The notes under the pieces: model-generated
Databases searched by the model: none
Told to the model about the DNA's origin: nothing
What the model saw: only the letters and a program-made list of their open reading frames with translations
Program-made: the position numbers and the translations under genes
From: Paragonimus westermani
Taxonomy: Eukaryota > Platyhelminthes > Trematoda > Plagiorchiida > Troglotrematidae
DNA: 64,000 bases
Assembly: GCA_008508345.1 (NCBI GenBank)
Contig: QNGE01001703.1
Location: 1 to 64,000, forward strand
Direction of reading: 5' to 3'
Part shown: piece by piece, positions 29,601 through 41,990 of the stretch
Numbering within the stretch: the first letter of the stretch is position 1
How the letters are laid out: every line of letters starts with the position of its first letter

Positions 29601-30007
29601 ATGTGGCTATCTACAGACTCCATCTGTAATATTACATTAAATAAGCACAAAATTTACATAGAACTCAATGAATAACTAGATTTTTACGTCGGGTGAATGT
29701 CAACGGATCTCAGAACCCTGTGAATATGTGCCCTTTACACTTAGCGTACGTAGGAGTACGACCAAATGGAAGCTGAACATCCACGCTATGTTTATGGTAT
29801 ACAAACATTATCAAATGACAAACTTTACCCTGTGTATCTTTCGAAACCGCAAGTCCTGCATAGTCACTGCAGTATAATCCAGAAGATAAAACGTTGCAGC
29901 AAGTATGAACATAAATCTTAATAAATCTTGGATTATGTTTAGTATCCTGTTCTGCCAACCAACTTCTAACGAGGACGTATCAGGATAAACCAAAATATCG
30001 GACTAAC

Positions 30008-30172
30008 CAAGAGAGAGCGAGAGCAGGACAGTTGCGTAAATTTCGGACGGAGCAAAGCCAAGAGCGATAAAGAATATTCCCTTGAGTCCAAATCCGAGAC
30101 CAGCAAATATTTTTCGTATCGCCGTTTGTGAAAGACTGGTTTTGATTCGTAGAAAGTCTGCAAAAATCCCAC
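30008..30172 (-). CDS. SLC17-family transporter, coding exon 2 (residues 501-556)
   Basis: This 165-nt exon continues the transporter exactly where exon 1 stops. The acceptor is TTTGCCAG before 30172 and the donor is GTTAGTC from 30007. Start and end are both phase 1. Joined to exon 1 it gives VPIGGIFADFLR, the SLC17 signature at the helix 8-9 turn (VGLUTs read VPIGGQIADFLR), then AIRKIF (518-523, matching the family VRKIM) and a hydrophobic helix at about 526-540. The last residues (about 545-556) begin helix 10. The join needs no gap or insertion relative to the family, so the splice sites are strongly supported. Confidence 0.9.
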
Positions 30173-33100
30173 CTGGCAAAGAAGATTGAGTGAAGTCATC
30201 ACAAATAAAATATGTGTATATCACATACGACGATAAATCTAAGTCGATTAGGCAATGAATAAACCACAATTAAAGATGCTGTAAATCTGTCTTCCGTTTT
30301 CCAGAGTGCACCACCCAGCTCGTTAATAAAAGTGTCATTCGTCTCTCCGAAACAAGGGATTTTTTCAACTGATGATCGCAAACCGCAACATGGTTAGAAC
30401 ACTCGTTAACCTACCACAGGTGATGCATTCAAATCTATCAGATTAGTAACAGTGAGAATCACTCAATAATTCACTGGCGCTTCATTCAACCATCTCCTCC
30501 CAAACCAGCAAAATACTGTACAAGGCAACTATGTTAACAGCGCTGTTTCAGATGAGAAAACCTGGAATCTACTTTGGTCAAACTGTGCTTGAGACGCACG
30601 TGTTGATTACACTTGGTCCCGGGATTTGTTGACTATGCAATAAGTCGGAGTAGACCGGATGGTTCACTTTTGACTTGCACCCTGCAGAATGATAGCATCC
30701 AAGTGTCTACTATAAGGAAGGTAGATATTTTCAATTGGTCAAACCACGAGGCGGTTCGAGAAAGAACTGTGCACCATGGTCTGAAACGATGCTGACTGCT
30801 AGATAGGGTGCACGTATTATTCTAGCCGCCAGACTAAGCAGGTTAACGGGGTTGGAGGCATATGTATTGTGTATAGTTTATTAAAAATCCCCACCTTTCG
30901 CTGGTAGATACACCAGCAGCCTAAAACATCCGGAGAAATAGATTTTAATTATTTCGAATCAGTTATCTGCAGACCAATAAAAACCTCATAAGCACCAGGT
31001 ACGAGCGACAAGAACTCTCCTTCAAAATTTCATAGGGTATGAATTTAGCTACAAAATTAATCATTGGGTTAGCAGTACGCTGAGACCAAACACCATTTTT
31101 AATTTATCCGCTACACCACTTGCCCAAAGCTACTGTAATGAAAATGTGGTTTTAGCGATAAAGTTATCAAGTAAGATTCACTGCCTTGAGTGAAAGTCAG
31201 CCTCGTGCGAAATGATCAAGTTAACATGCATAACTCGTCGTCAAACAAACTTTTGCACACAGAATCGCCCAAAATCCAATAGAATAAAACATGTTCAAAG
31301 TAACTAGTAATATCTGCGTTACAAGGTATCAAGAGGGACAGCTATAAAAATTCTTCAGCTTATTGCCAAATGCCTTGAATGACTGAAAAAATTCAACAAT
31401 TTTCCGCACAAAAATTTTGCACATGAGCCCGCTCACAGGATTACGACGAATTGAGTAAAGCAGAGTTTCAACAGGTTTGTAGCAGCATTTCCAATAGTGA
31501 TGTGTTTGAAAGAGCGTCTGCCAGTCGCATAAGCCGGTAAGCGCATTAAAGAACCCCATTGCTGCGAAAGTTTGCATATTTAATTCGAGAAGGACATCCA
31601 AAGTTTTGAAACGTGTTTAGAAAACTAGATGGATTACACACAACCGCGGAACTGCATGAATTAATGGGCGGCGTGTGAAACTTCGACTTCTGTTGGTCAG
31701 TTGTTAAATGCAAGTTGAGATATTGATGTTATCGTCGGTCTGACGGCAACGCTTGGGTTTGAGGCTTAAAGTGGACACTGGAGTATTGAATAATTTTGCA
31801 ACTGAATGGATTTACCGCTCCAATGCAATAGCATCCAATAACACGTGACTAGGACTTTGCACCCTTGGCTCCAGCTGCTCCTAAATCAAATTTTCTTTAT
31901 GGTTGAATGCGCTTTATACGTGTATTTTGCCGAAAAAGCTGTTTTTAAATGGATAAGCAAAATATTTAAAAAATAACCTCCGACCATACACTTTACGTAT
32001 TGTCTCATTTTAACAGTTCACATCCTCCATGACGTCGATACGCCCATCCATGATAGACAGCCACTTTCGTTATTGCTATCAAATGTTTTTCCCTATTCTT
32101 ATATGTAAAAATTGATGGAAGTGATGATCAAACGCTTGACAGGGCGTGTACCAGATGGGAATCAGGTAGTGTTTTGAGTGACCATAACCAATGTATATTA
32201 CATTAAAGGAGGTGATTGTAAGTTTCATCGAAAAAGCACGGTCAACTTTTCAAACAGCAAATTGAATGCAATTAATCTTTGGGTGAGTTAGTTCAGTTCT
32301 CACTATAAGCAAATCAATAACAGTTGTATAGTTTTACTCTCTGATAAGAACAAGCCTTTCAATAATCAAGCCATAGCGACCAAAATTTTCTACTTCATTC
32401 TATCATGCAGTTTATCGTGTTTTACCAGTTTGCATGAATTTTTGCATGCCTTTCTTTGCCAGTATCTTTACATCTTGTAAGCAACATTCGCAACTAGTCA
32501 TTCATATTTCAGAGGCTGTGTAAAGACAGGTCTTGGACCATAAGGGAAACTCCTCTGAACCCCGCTCAGATACTCAGAAATTAAACTCAACTTAGCACTG
32601 TATTGTAACCAGAAATTAAAATTTCGTACTACGACGTAGCACGCCTGAAGTTTGTCTTAATAAGTCAATTACTAAGTTGTGGCAACAGCGTACGTTTCAG
32701 AATGTTGGTTTGAAGAGAGTAAGAGTTTTCATCTAATGCAACAGTGATGAAATTGATAGATGGGTTCATCATTCAAACTTACAGCATATATATAAGTACA
32801 CGGCCAAAGGGAATTTCGTAAATAATGTGAAGTGCAGATTGTAATTATTGCTACTTCTAGTCCTACTTACATTGTACTAACATATAAAATTAGTTGCTTG
32901 TTGATAAATGCGATCTCCTCCATCCGGACGGCAGTAAACGACAACCATCCAACTGTGACGTGTGCAACAGCCTTTAACTTCGTTCAATCTCTTCAAATAG
33001 AATTATTGTGAGCAGGTTTCGAACCAACAGTTCAGCTTGTATCAGAGGCGCTGTGAGCATCTCTTGTGAATTGTCCAACAATACGATTGTCGCGGAAGAT

Positions 33101-36100
33101 ACTCGCACTCTGTTGACGAGAGTGTTCTCAATTCAACTCAGGCTGTTCATGTACATATATTACGATAGCAGGAACACAGAGGTGTGATCAAACTTGTTTA
33201 TGACGCTTAATTTGTGACCACCGTCATTTTTTGGACATATATTAAAATGGAGTAACATAATTTTGAACCAACAACTTCTAGCTCAGAAACGTAGGGTTCT
33301 TCTGTTCCACCACCAGTCTTGCGAACGCCGGGTGGCTATGATTAATTAACCTGGCAAGTAAGATTCTTAAAGTCGTTGTTTTGTTGGTTGCAGTACACGT
33401 GATTAGTTGACGTACGCCGGAAATAGTTATGTGCAAAAGTATCATGTTTCTCAGGTTGACTAGAAAAACGGATCGATTTATTTCCTCACACATGCTGATC
33501 GATAAAGTCAGTGAGCAAATATATCCACCACATAAATTCGTCGTTATCTCTCAGTTTGCTGTTGAGATTCAAAACCTTTTCCGCAACAAACAAAAAATGA
33601 AACTGTTTACCAAACAGTCTACCTCAAGGTTTATTTTGTGGTCAGTAAATATACTTAGTTTCAATTTCATATAAAAATCTTCAACTTGCAGATGAAACAT
33701 GCGTGTGTTATGAAAGTTTACGCTATACGTCAAGTTGCTCATGAGAGTGAGGAAAGAGGATAGAGAATTAACTCTGTTGTGATCACTTAACCGGAGAATA
33801 TGTTGCTGCAAAAAGTTAGCAATGAAGTCAGTTGTAAAATATATACAAACGACCAGGTTATAACCATTATTATTCCATGAATGCTCTATGCTGACTTTCT
33901 CAAATTCGTCTTCTCTAGTTTATAAACCATGCTAACCAGGACACACGGAAACTGTATGAATAAAAAATCAACAGAATGGAAGCACAAGTTACGCATTCAT
34001 TCAAATGTTTTGCGTAACCGATCTGATTACATTCATGAGTGTTGTCAGTCAGCTGTAGGTCTAAATTACCAAAGTGGTAATGTACATTTTTTTATCGATC
34101 TGAAAACTGAAGTCGCAACAAGTGGAGACAATATTGCTAGCTTGCATTATACAAAGTTTACGAACATTTCTGCCAGTGCATTGTGCATATGATGAAGTGC
34201 CTGCGTTTGTTAAATTCTATCGACTTAAACTAAGTAATGTTTCTCAGTAAACACAGGAAACATTGCTTAACATGTTACTCAGGAGTGGTGACCTTAAAAT
34301 GACCGAGAACCATCGTCCGCGAGATATTGATTAAAGTGGATAGGTTTATCCTGGCTAGGCATGTTCAACGTTACTGAGCCCAAGTTATGAGGGTGTGACC
34401 TACTGCTCAAAGGGACAGGAATTTTAATACCAGTTTGAGTAAGCGCAGGCTTCAGTTCTATGTTTCCCTAGAAACAAAGAAATTAGTAAACGTAAATCAA
34501 CATAAAACACAAGTGTTACCTTGAATATTTTTTCGTATATTGACAATGATCTTTAGAATATCATAACGTAATTAAAATGTGATTCACTTAACCAAGTGCA
34601 TACATTATTCCTAAAAATAAAATTGGGTTTGGCCCAAGGATGTATCCGGAGAAGTATAATAATCCGTCGTTGTACTCAAGTGCAATACATTCCGAACTGT
34701 CTACGAATTAGTTGTCGTTAATGCAACTGTGATCAATTCAAAACATCCGTCGGCTTCAACTATAACTGTCTGTTACTGTGAGGTAGATTCAAACGGCATA
34801 CTGCACATGTCATCCAGATTTCTACAATTGTACACACCCCAATGCAGGTCTCTTTACCGTTATAAAGACAGTTCTGCTGTACTAATGTAACTTTTGATCG
34901 CTCAACACAACGAACTAAATAACACACTTCCTAATTTTGTCAGAGAACAGCAGTTGGTATCTGTTTATTCTCCGTAGCCTTCCAACAAAGTATCCATAAA
35001 ATCTTATGAGATCAACTGGGACTGTAATGAGGTGGAAGAATCTAGTGGAAAACATCTTAACTGCTCCACTTCCGTGTTTTAACTCGTAGTTTTGGAGTTT
35101 TCTAATGTTGAACCTTATGATGCACCATCGTCCGCGAGCAGTACACATGTAACTAACTTGGCCGTACGTTCTAGCATGTGTGCTTAGGTGTCCAAAAATT
35201 ATGATGAGAAACTTCCGGAATGTGTTTGAATCGGAAACACAACTTCACTAGTTACATAAATCTGTTCAGTTTACAAAAGCCTTGCTCCTGTGACCTTAGG
35301 TATACACAATTAAACACCACATTATTGTGCACAGGTGACTCAAGAATCGACCTCGCGAATCTGTTAATTGCGCTAACAATTTTCGACACAAACTTCTTAC
35401 TGTGGAATTACCAGCATAAGCTGAACCTGAAATCTTTTGACGATTTCCTACATGCTTGGTTACAACTGCAAAAATTCCAGAAGTGGAGCCTTCCCTGAAC
35501 TTCATACAGGTTACAATCCGAAGCCGACCATCCACACCAACCGTTTTTGTATAGAACAAAGCCGACTATATAACCCCCCATAGATTATTGACCAGCCCAC
35601 TTAGTGGCCACATCCCAAGTGGCAGGGCACTCGCACAACCTGATGTCTTTTTTAATGTGGAGTTGACTGCAGCGTCCAGTTCGTGAAAGTGTTCGGAGTA
35701 TAGTAGCATTTTCCACCGATAAGGTAGGCTCACAATTTCCTTGTGTTTGCAATACCAAGTGACAAAATGTTTCCGAGCCCGCTAAGCAGGCGAAACGTAA
35801 TTTTTTATGACATGTAGCGGTCTCAGATAGCCGAACAAGGTAAACCAAATGTGTGGCAATCGAAGTATTTTGTACGCTTTATCCAAACTTGGTAGACTGT
35901 CGTCAGGTCCAGTGTTCCAAGGTTACTGGTGTTAAAAATAGCCTCTTAGACATTTGACCCACTGTCTGTGCATAGCACTAAACAGAAACCATAGCCAGTC
36001 ACTAGTAACACTTATCTCTGCACCGTGCACCAAAAGAAGATCGGTTCGTTGAAATGCTGCGTCAGAGGAATGTCTCATCAAAATGTATACATTAAGTGCA

Positions 36101-39100
36101 ACTGCGTCGATTAAATTGCTGGGTGCCACGAATAACCATCATATATTCCAAAAGATGTTTATTCATTCCACTGCCTTCAAGGCAATAACCGAAAATTTGA
36201 GAAATACCAATTTTTTCAAACAGAAGTGGTCGCAAAACTGAAGGGAAACCACATACTGCTCCATTCTTTTTTGAAGAAGTTAGCAGTATGTGAAACTCAG
36301 AACATGATCACTCAATCAGTCTGTCAAATGATATCAACAAACGATACCACGAGTTAAAAAACTTCTTCCAGTTGACTAACCCACATCCGTGTGCTCATTC
36401 TTTCAGATTTTTATGGCAAACCATACTAAGTTAACTGTCACCCATGTGACACAATATACCAGGAGCATCAACGGCCATACCCAGTCGGAGACGTCTGATC
36501 GATGTGGACAACCGCTGAAATCCTGTGAAAGCTTCAAGTCTGGCCTGAAAAATTTCAGTTATCCAGCGTTAGTTGGCCAGCAGATGTTGCTGGTAGCAAA
36601 ATTGTTCGTTGATTTTACATAACTTGTTTGTTAGTTTATCTAACACTCTTTAGATTTTTGTAGTTTCGTCCACCAAATGTCAAACGGCTGGCGCTAATTG
36701 GTTGACCGGATTGTATGGAAGCTCACATATCAGTAGTCACTAACACTGGTCGGCCAAACTTAAAGGGGACATCTTGGTGTTCAAAGAGCCACTATCTAAT
36801 TCCACGATGTAATGAAGTTTCCTTCTACACAGCACTTCAATATGTAAACCAAATAAGCATAGTTGTGTTGAATCGAGGGAGAACGGCTGAGAAGTATTCA
36901 CTGATTTAAGCATTTTGTCGCGTGATGGAAGCTCACAAAAATGTGGGTTGTTTGAATAATTCTACGTGCTTAAGCGAAAGTTATGTGAAATCTCCGTCAC
37001 GTGTCCTGCGCGCACCGTATAGATAGTACGAAAATTTCCAGAGTGATTGAATCAATCACAAGTAAAAAAGATAGAAGTAGCTAAAAAGTGCCCAAAAAAT
37101 CGACAATCCGATGTCTGATGGCATTCTTTTATTCACTTTAGTATGTCAGATTAAAAAGGCTGTGTACTACAATTTCGTATCATCAACGTGCAACCAGAAA
37201 AGACCAAGTTTTCTGCTTGACCTAATGGATGACGTTGAAGCCAACAGTACATTATTTCAATTTATTGCTGTTTAACTGCATGCAGCGGATCAATAAACCA
37301 CTACTCCACACAGGCGACTCAGACCAATAGGGCACAATGAAGCTCCAAAGTATTTGAAAACAAACCAAATGAGACTCGATTGTGTGAAACAGTAAATGCT
37401 TTTGGTGTGTTTTGCACAAAGAAAGCACACCCCCTGAGAAGAACCACAGATTGACACCATAGTCGACAGTGAACAGAGAGTCTTACAAAAAGATTTGGCA
37501 AACCAACATACAAAACGGCCGTATGGTTAGAAGCAATTGCTTACAGAGATATTGAAATATAATTTGTCACAGTTTATGTGCCATAAACCATAAAATGTTT
37601 TCCATACACATGAGAAAGCTAAGGTTGAATACCTGCCCACTTTCATAAACACAGCCAAATCGCATTGGAGACAATGGCAGTATTTTCAGTCACAATGGCA
37701 TGTCTTCACTTATAAACGAGGCCGGCTGCAGAAAGGGAAATCAATAGCAAGTTTCTGTAGAGCAGTCAGTTAACGCGCCCAATCGTTCGTTCCCTCCAAC
37801 TAGAAAACACGCTTAATTGCTGGCTGTCCACCAAATGGATAGGTAACTGCTTGAACAACAAAAAACATTGCAAAGTTGGTATGTATAAATGGACAACAAA
37901 AAACTTGACGAGTCTCCATTCACAAATTGCGTGTCACTTAAGCGATGGTGGGAGAAATAGACATACAGAATCTAACCGCTAAAACAACTAGAGATTTTTG
38001 TGAAAAAATGGCTCAGCCTAGTGGTTCAGGCGGATAGTAAATTAAGGGCTCATAAACAACCATAATCTTTTTACTGTCATAAAACTGCATAGGATCATTG
38101 GATTAGCTTAAATCCGAGGTTTATTAATAACCAAAAAATGCAACGTTCCGTTAATGATAAAACAATGTCATTTAGTTTCACATCTCAAACGCAGTGGAGT
38201 GAACAGAAACACTGAAGGTGTTCAGTAACATGCAGAGGAAATGTACAGCAGATCATACTAGCTCACACCTATGACCACTATGATTTACTGCATTATAAGT
38301 AATAGACGTGTATCAGGTAACATTCACTAGAACGGTCAATTGAAATTCATTGGATGTGGAATAAAATTAAAAATAATTCAGAGGTGTAATGTTATTTCTG
38401 AATTCAGTACGTTAAGATTATAAATAAACGCATGTAATCATGCATCACCAAACAAGCATAGCAGATAAAGGACAATAGCCGCTGAGTTTTGCATGTGCTC
38501 TCGGCAAATCTTGAAGGAGTCTTGATTTAACAAGTGTGTTACAATTTTTGGTAGATTTTGTATATGCACTTCTAATAATTTTATATTTGCCCTGTCCATA
38601 CCTGTGTATATTATTTGGTATATTTAAGTAACGTTTTCTAATTGAACGATAGGAATAAATTCTACATATATTTGGGCTCGGACAAATGGCATTTGATAGG
38701 AAGAACACAGCAGCGAAGTTATGTCACGTATGTCCTCTCATATGTTATCACGCTAGTGAAACACTGGTCATTGCCATGAGGGACATTGTATCAAAAAACA
38801 AGTTTATTTTCATATGGAAATGTAGGTGGAATGTGTTGAATAGAGGTGTGTTTTCTGAACACATTTGATGGAAAATGCAAATGTGAAACGTCAATTTAGA
38901 CTATGACATTAAGTCCATGTTTAGTGAAGAAGATTCTTTCAGACCGTTCTGTAGTAGAGATTCTACACAGTGTAAACAAGAACCACTCATTAAGTGAAAT
39001 GACAATGCATCGCTACTATTCGTGACTGAATTCAACCTGCACACTTTCGTGGATATATTGACTTAGTGTCCGGGAAAAATCAGAATGAAAATTCGTTCTT

Positions 39101-39488
39101 CAATTATTGGTAATATTTTCAATAAGATTTGTAGATTTTTTCATTATTGCAATTCATTCAACTATAGGTTACTAATGTCATCTGCATCCAACTATTCAGC
39201 AGTCACCAGTAGACCTAGTTTTACTCAGTTCTCGAGATCCGATTATTCTCCTGATGAGTACAGTCACTGACGTGATGAGATAATTTGGGTAATCCGAAAC
39301 TGAAGTAATTAGGATGAACCCCAATACCCTCGCAAATACCTCTCAAATAGCCTGTTGAATTTTGTAATTCCAACTAACCCGTTGACACCTGCTGGTCTCC
39401 AGATTTATCCATACAGCGTACAGAAAAATATACAAAAACACAACTTCTTCCGAACTGGCTGCTACCTTTGGATTTTCCAACATTAATA

Positions 39489-39762
39489 TATTTTCAAGTT
39501 GACCATCACTCACATTTGATCGCAGCGTTCGCATTCAGGGAGACTTCCCAGCCAGCCTCTTTCGAAAAGAAGCACTAGACTCGAGGTTCGCTCTCATTAG
39601 AGCTCATCAGCAGTGCATATCCTTGCCACGGCCGGGATTTGAACTCCGGCCATTCCAATCATGAGGCAACCGTGTTAACCACTGCGCCATTGACCTCACA
39701 TTAGGCACGACCGAATTATCAAATGTGAACGCTCAACCACTCTCGCTTGTGAGCATTGATCA
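39489..39762 (-). repeat. SINE copy, left arm, truncated at the 3' end
   Basis: Reverse-strand copy of the same SINE, essentially identical to the right arm over 274 bp. It stops about 28 nt short at its 3' end, directly at the left target-site duplication. On the plus strand its B box reads GGGATTTGAAC near 39635. Confidence 0.75.
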
Positions 39763-39817
39763 ATGATTGGAGTGAACAGACAGTAACTGTGTCTCCTCTC
39801 GAGACGATCAGACAACC

Positions 39818-40118
39818 TGATCATTGCTCACAAGCGAGAGTGGTTGAGCGTTCACATTTGATAATTCGGTCGTGCCTAATGTGAGGTCAATGGCGCAGTG
39901 GTTAACACGGTTGCCTCATGATTGGAATGGCCGGAGTTCAAATCCCGGCCGTGGCAAGGATATGCACTGCTGATGAGCTCTAATGAGAGCGAACCTCGAG
40001 TCTAGTGCTTCTTTTCGAAAGAGGCTGGCTGGGAAGTCTCCCTGAATGCGAACGCTGCGATCAAATGTGAGTGATGGTCAACTTGAAAATAAACCAAATC
40101 CTCGACTACTCATCAGTT
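39818..40118 (+). repeat. Full-length SINE copy, right arm
   Basis: The best copy of the window's SINE family and the reference for the others. It has a leader of about 70 nt, then a tRNA-like region (about 39882-39960) with A and B boxes and an anticodon-loop-like CTCATGA that recalls tRNA-Met. A tRNA-unrelated body follows, with GATATGCACTGCTGATGAGC and later GAAAGAGGCTGGCTGG, and then an AT-rich 3' end. The tRNA head lies inside the unit rather than at its 5' end, so the true 5' boundary may be at about 39880, with the leader from an older dimer. Confidence 0.75.
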
Positions 40119-40290
40119 AACATTAATATAGTTCCGTGATAATGCATTCTTGTTTGCTTTTAATTCAGACAAACCTACTGTGGTTGTATGTGTCCAGTGA
40201 GAATAATCAAAAACAGCCGATTTCTACCCTGGTTCATTATATGCAATGATGCACAATTTTGTACGTCCAAAACCGTTCGTGAACACTCAC

Positions 40291-41791
40291 CAATTGGAAC
40301 AAAAATTGATCTTGACAGAAATGGAAAAGAAAGCAGAAATATTGTACGCTCGACGTCCACATCGTAAATTTGCTGATAAAATGACTGCATGCACACAGAC
40401 GATATTTGAAACGTCCAGTCATCTGCAGCGTATGTGAAGAAAATTGCAAAAATTGGTCTAGATCGAAAAATTGATTGCCAAGGAATTGGTGTTCTCCGTT
40501 TCACATTCAATATTCGACTGGTTATATTTCCTTGAAGATACGTTCGCTCAGCCTTACCAAGCTTTTCATCTTTGTCCGGTTTCTCGTCAATCAACCTCCA
40601 CCAAAATATGCACCAGATTAGACCAAGGTTCGCATATATATAGAACACCACACCCCAACCCCATTTTTTCTCAATTTCAGCACATACTGGTAAACCTATC
40701 AAAGGTCCTAGAGATACCCCAATCACAGCTACACACACCAGAGTGGAACGTTCGGCTTCAGGCCCCCAAAATCGTAATACCCCAAACACGGCTGGAATCA
40801 AGCAACCCTCGGCCAATCCTTGAAGCATTCGTAGGAATATCACCATGATAAATTTGGCGGTCACGTTGTTTCCAATGGTTTCTACCAGGGGTAAGAACAA
40901 ATTCATTCCACAAGTCATGGCTACCGAGCAACCAAGTAGAAAAGAGGAATCGTGGTTCACAGTTAGATAGCCTCCAATTGGACTCGTAATTAAATATGCA
41001 AAGAAAATAGCATTTTCAACAACATCGTTTTTGATAGCTTTAGTCCAAGGCATTTGCCGGTGCTCTGATGGTTTGAATATCAAAGAGGTGGGTTGTCGTT
41101 TGACCTCTCCAGTTGATTCGGGTAAGTTGTGGAGTGCCTTTAAATTCTTATCCGCAATATGCGTCATATAACCGTCCGGGTTACTGATTATAAAATGCAT
41201 ATCCCCACTATCATCATGAATTTGGGTTTTGAATAGAGTGTCCTCGTCATCAAATGAACTGGAGCCACCACTGTTTGTAGTCGGACTGGTATTGTTCAAG
41301 TTGGTAATTATGCCCAGCATTTCGGAGCGCATACCAATGACGATTGTTAAGCAGGCACAACAAAGAAATGCGATCAAATAACGTTTCCGGCCAGGTCCAC
41401 AAAAGCAGGTATCATTCTGTGACCTACAGACTCTCCTTCGTCCGTTCTCACTAAATTTCGTAGCAGGCGGACGAATATCAGTATAACGGCTGACCATTTC
41501 CAGCGTTTTCGTGAAATCGTTCATCGGTTGTATCATGACTTGCCCGTTTACCAACATATGTGTTGTCAGCTGCACTGGTGGACACAGACTCCGTCTAATA
41601 TTGTGAAACCCAACAGGGTTGTTGCTGAACATACTGTGTTGCACACCAATAACTGAATTACTACGTGAACTATCTGAGGTTTCACAATTGAACGAGCCAG
41701 TGAAGCTTAATCGCCCCCGATTGTCATCACAGATACAATGCTTAGCATCTGTATTATCCACATCCAGAGGATCATATACATTTTTATTCAT
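40291..41791 (-). CDS. SLC17-family transporter (sialin/VGLUT-like), coding exon 1 (residues 1-500)
   Basis: First and largest exon of a major-facilitator solute carrier, family SLC17 (organic anion / vesicular glutamate / sialic acid transporters), expected in lysosomal, synaptic-vesicle or plasma membrane. The ATG at 41791 has A at -3. Residues 1-136 form a long cytosolic tail. Helix 1 is about 137-154 and ends in GMR with Arg155. A roughly 100-residue lumenal loop follows, with sequons at Asn166 and Asn167. Helices 2-8 fill 257-501. Family motifs seen: GGY (273-275), RMLQGLAEG (321-329), GPEAERS (343-349), PW (437-438), DDWTF (457-461) and FVPIG (497-501). The exon ends at 40291 before donor GTGAGTG (40290-40284), after the first base of codon 501; reading on past the donor meets a stop. 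The family call is secure. The substrate is not: Glu259, Phe336 and Asp457 stand where VGLUTs have His, His and Arg. Confidence 0.92.
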
Positions 41792-41990
41792 GATGCAACC
41801 CAGAGACGATTTCCAGCGACGCAGCCAGTAGTTTAGTGGAATTCAGTGCAATTCTTCATTTGTAACAATATCCTAGTGGAGTTCTAAAATTCAACGCCAT
41901 GATAGCACCAAGTCAAACTTTGAAGATCGCATTTCCCACGAACATGAAATAATCCGTGGCATTCCCACAGAACGGTGTTTCTCAGCAGTC

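Larger units (their letters stand above)
17541..30007 (-). other. Intron 2 of the SLC17-family gene
   Basis: A 12,467-bp phase-1 intron. It carries a diverged 173-bp tandem duplication (about 22.05-22.35 kb), an eroded SINE (about 22.7 kb) and a decayed CR1-like LINE in the opposite orientation (about 24.0-26.6 kb). The stretches 17.6-22.0 kb and 26.7-30.0 kb hold only short chance frames with no recognisable domain. Confidence 0.8.
39479..40130. mobile_element. Head-to-head pair of tRNA-derived SINEs with a 12-bp target-site duplication
   Basis: Two arms of 274 bp (39489-39762 and 39818-40091) are reverse complements with about one mismatch, separated by a 55-nt spacer. Each arm contains a tRNA-like Pol III promoter; in the right arm the A box is at 39891-39901 and the B box GTTCAAATCCC at 39936-39946. 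The whole unit is bounded by the direct repeat AACATTAATATA (39479-39490 and 40119-40130), as expected of one target-primed insertion. The right copy reads on for about 27 nt of SINE 3' end that the left copy lacks. In the SLC17 pre-mRNA this sequence would fold into a long perfect hairpin. Confidence 0.85.
30173..40290 (-). other. Intron 1 of the SLC17-family gene
   Basis: A 10,118-bp phase-1 intron that splits codon 501. Its notable content is the inverted SINE pair at 39.49-40.12 kb, only about 200 bp inside the donor. From 30.2 to 39.4 kb I find no coding similarity and no RNA gene. Confidence 0.8.

Noticed and set aside
40175..40290. Extension of the transporter frame past residue 501 to a stop at 40175
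   Set aside because: The added 38 residues have no SLC17 similarity and begin exactly at a GTGAGT donor; the family sequence resumes in exon 2.
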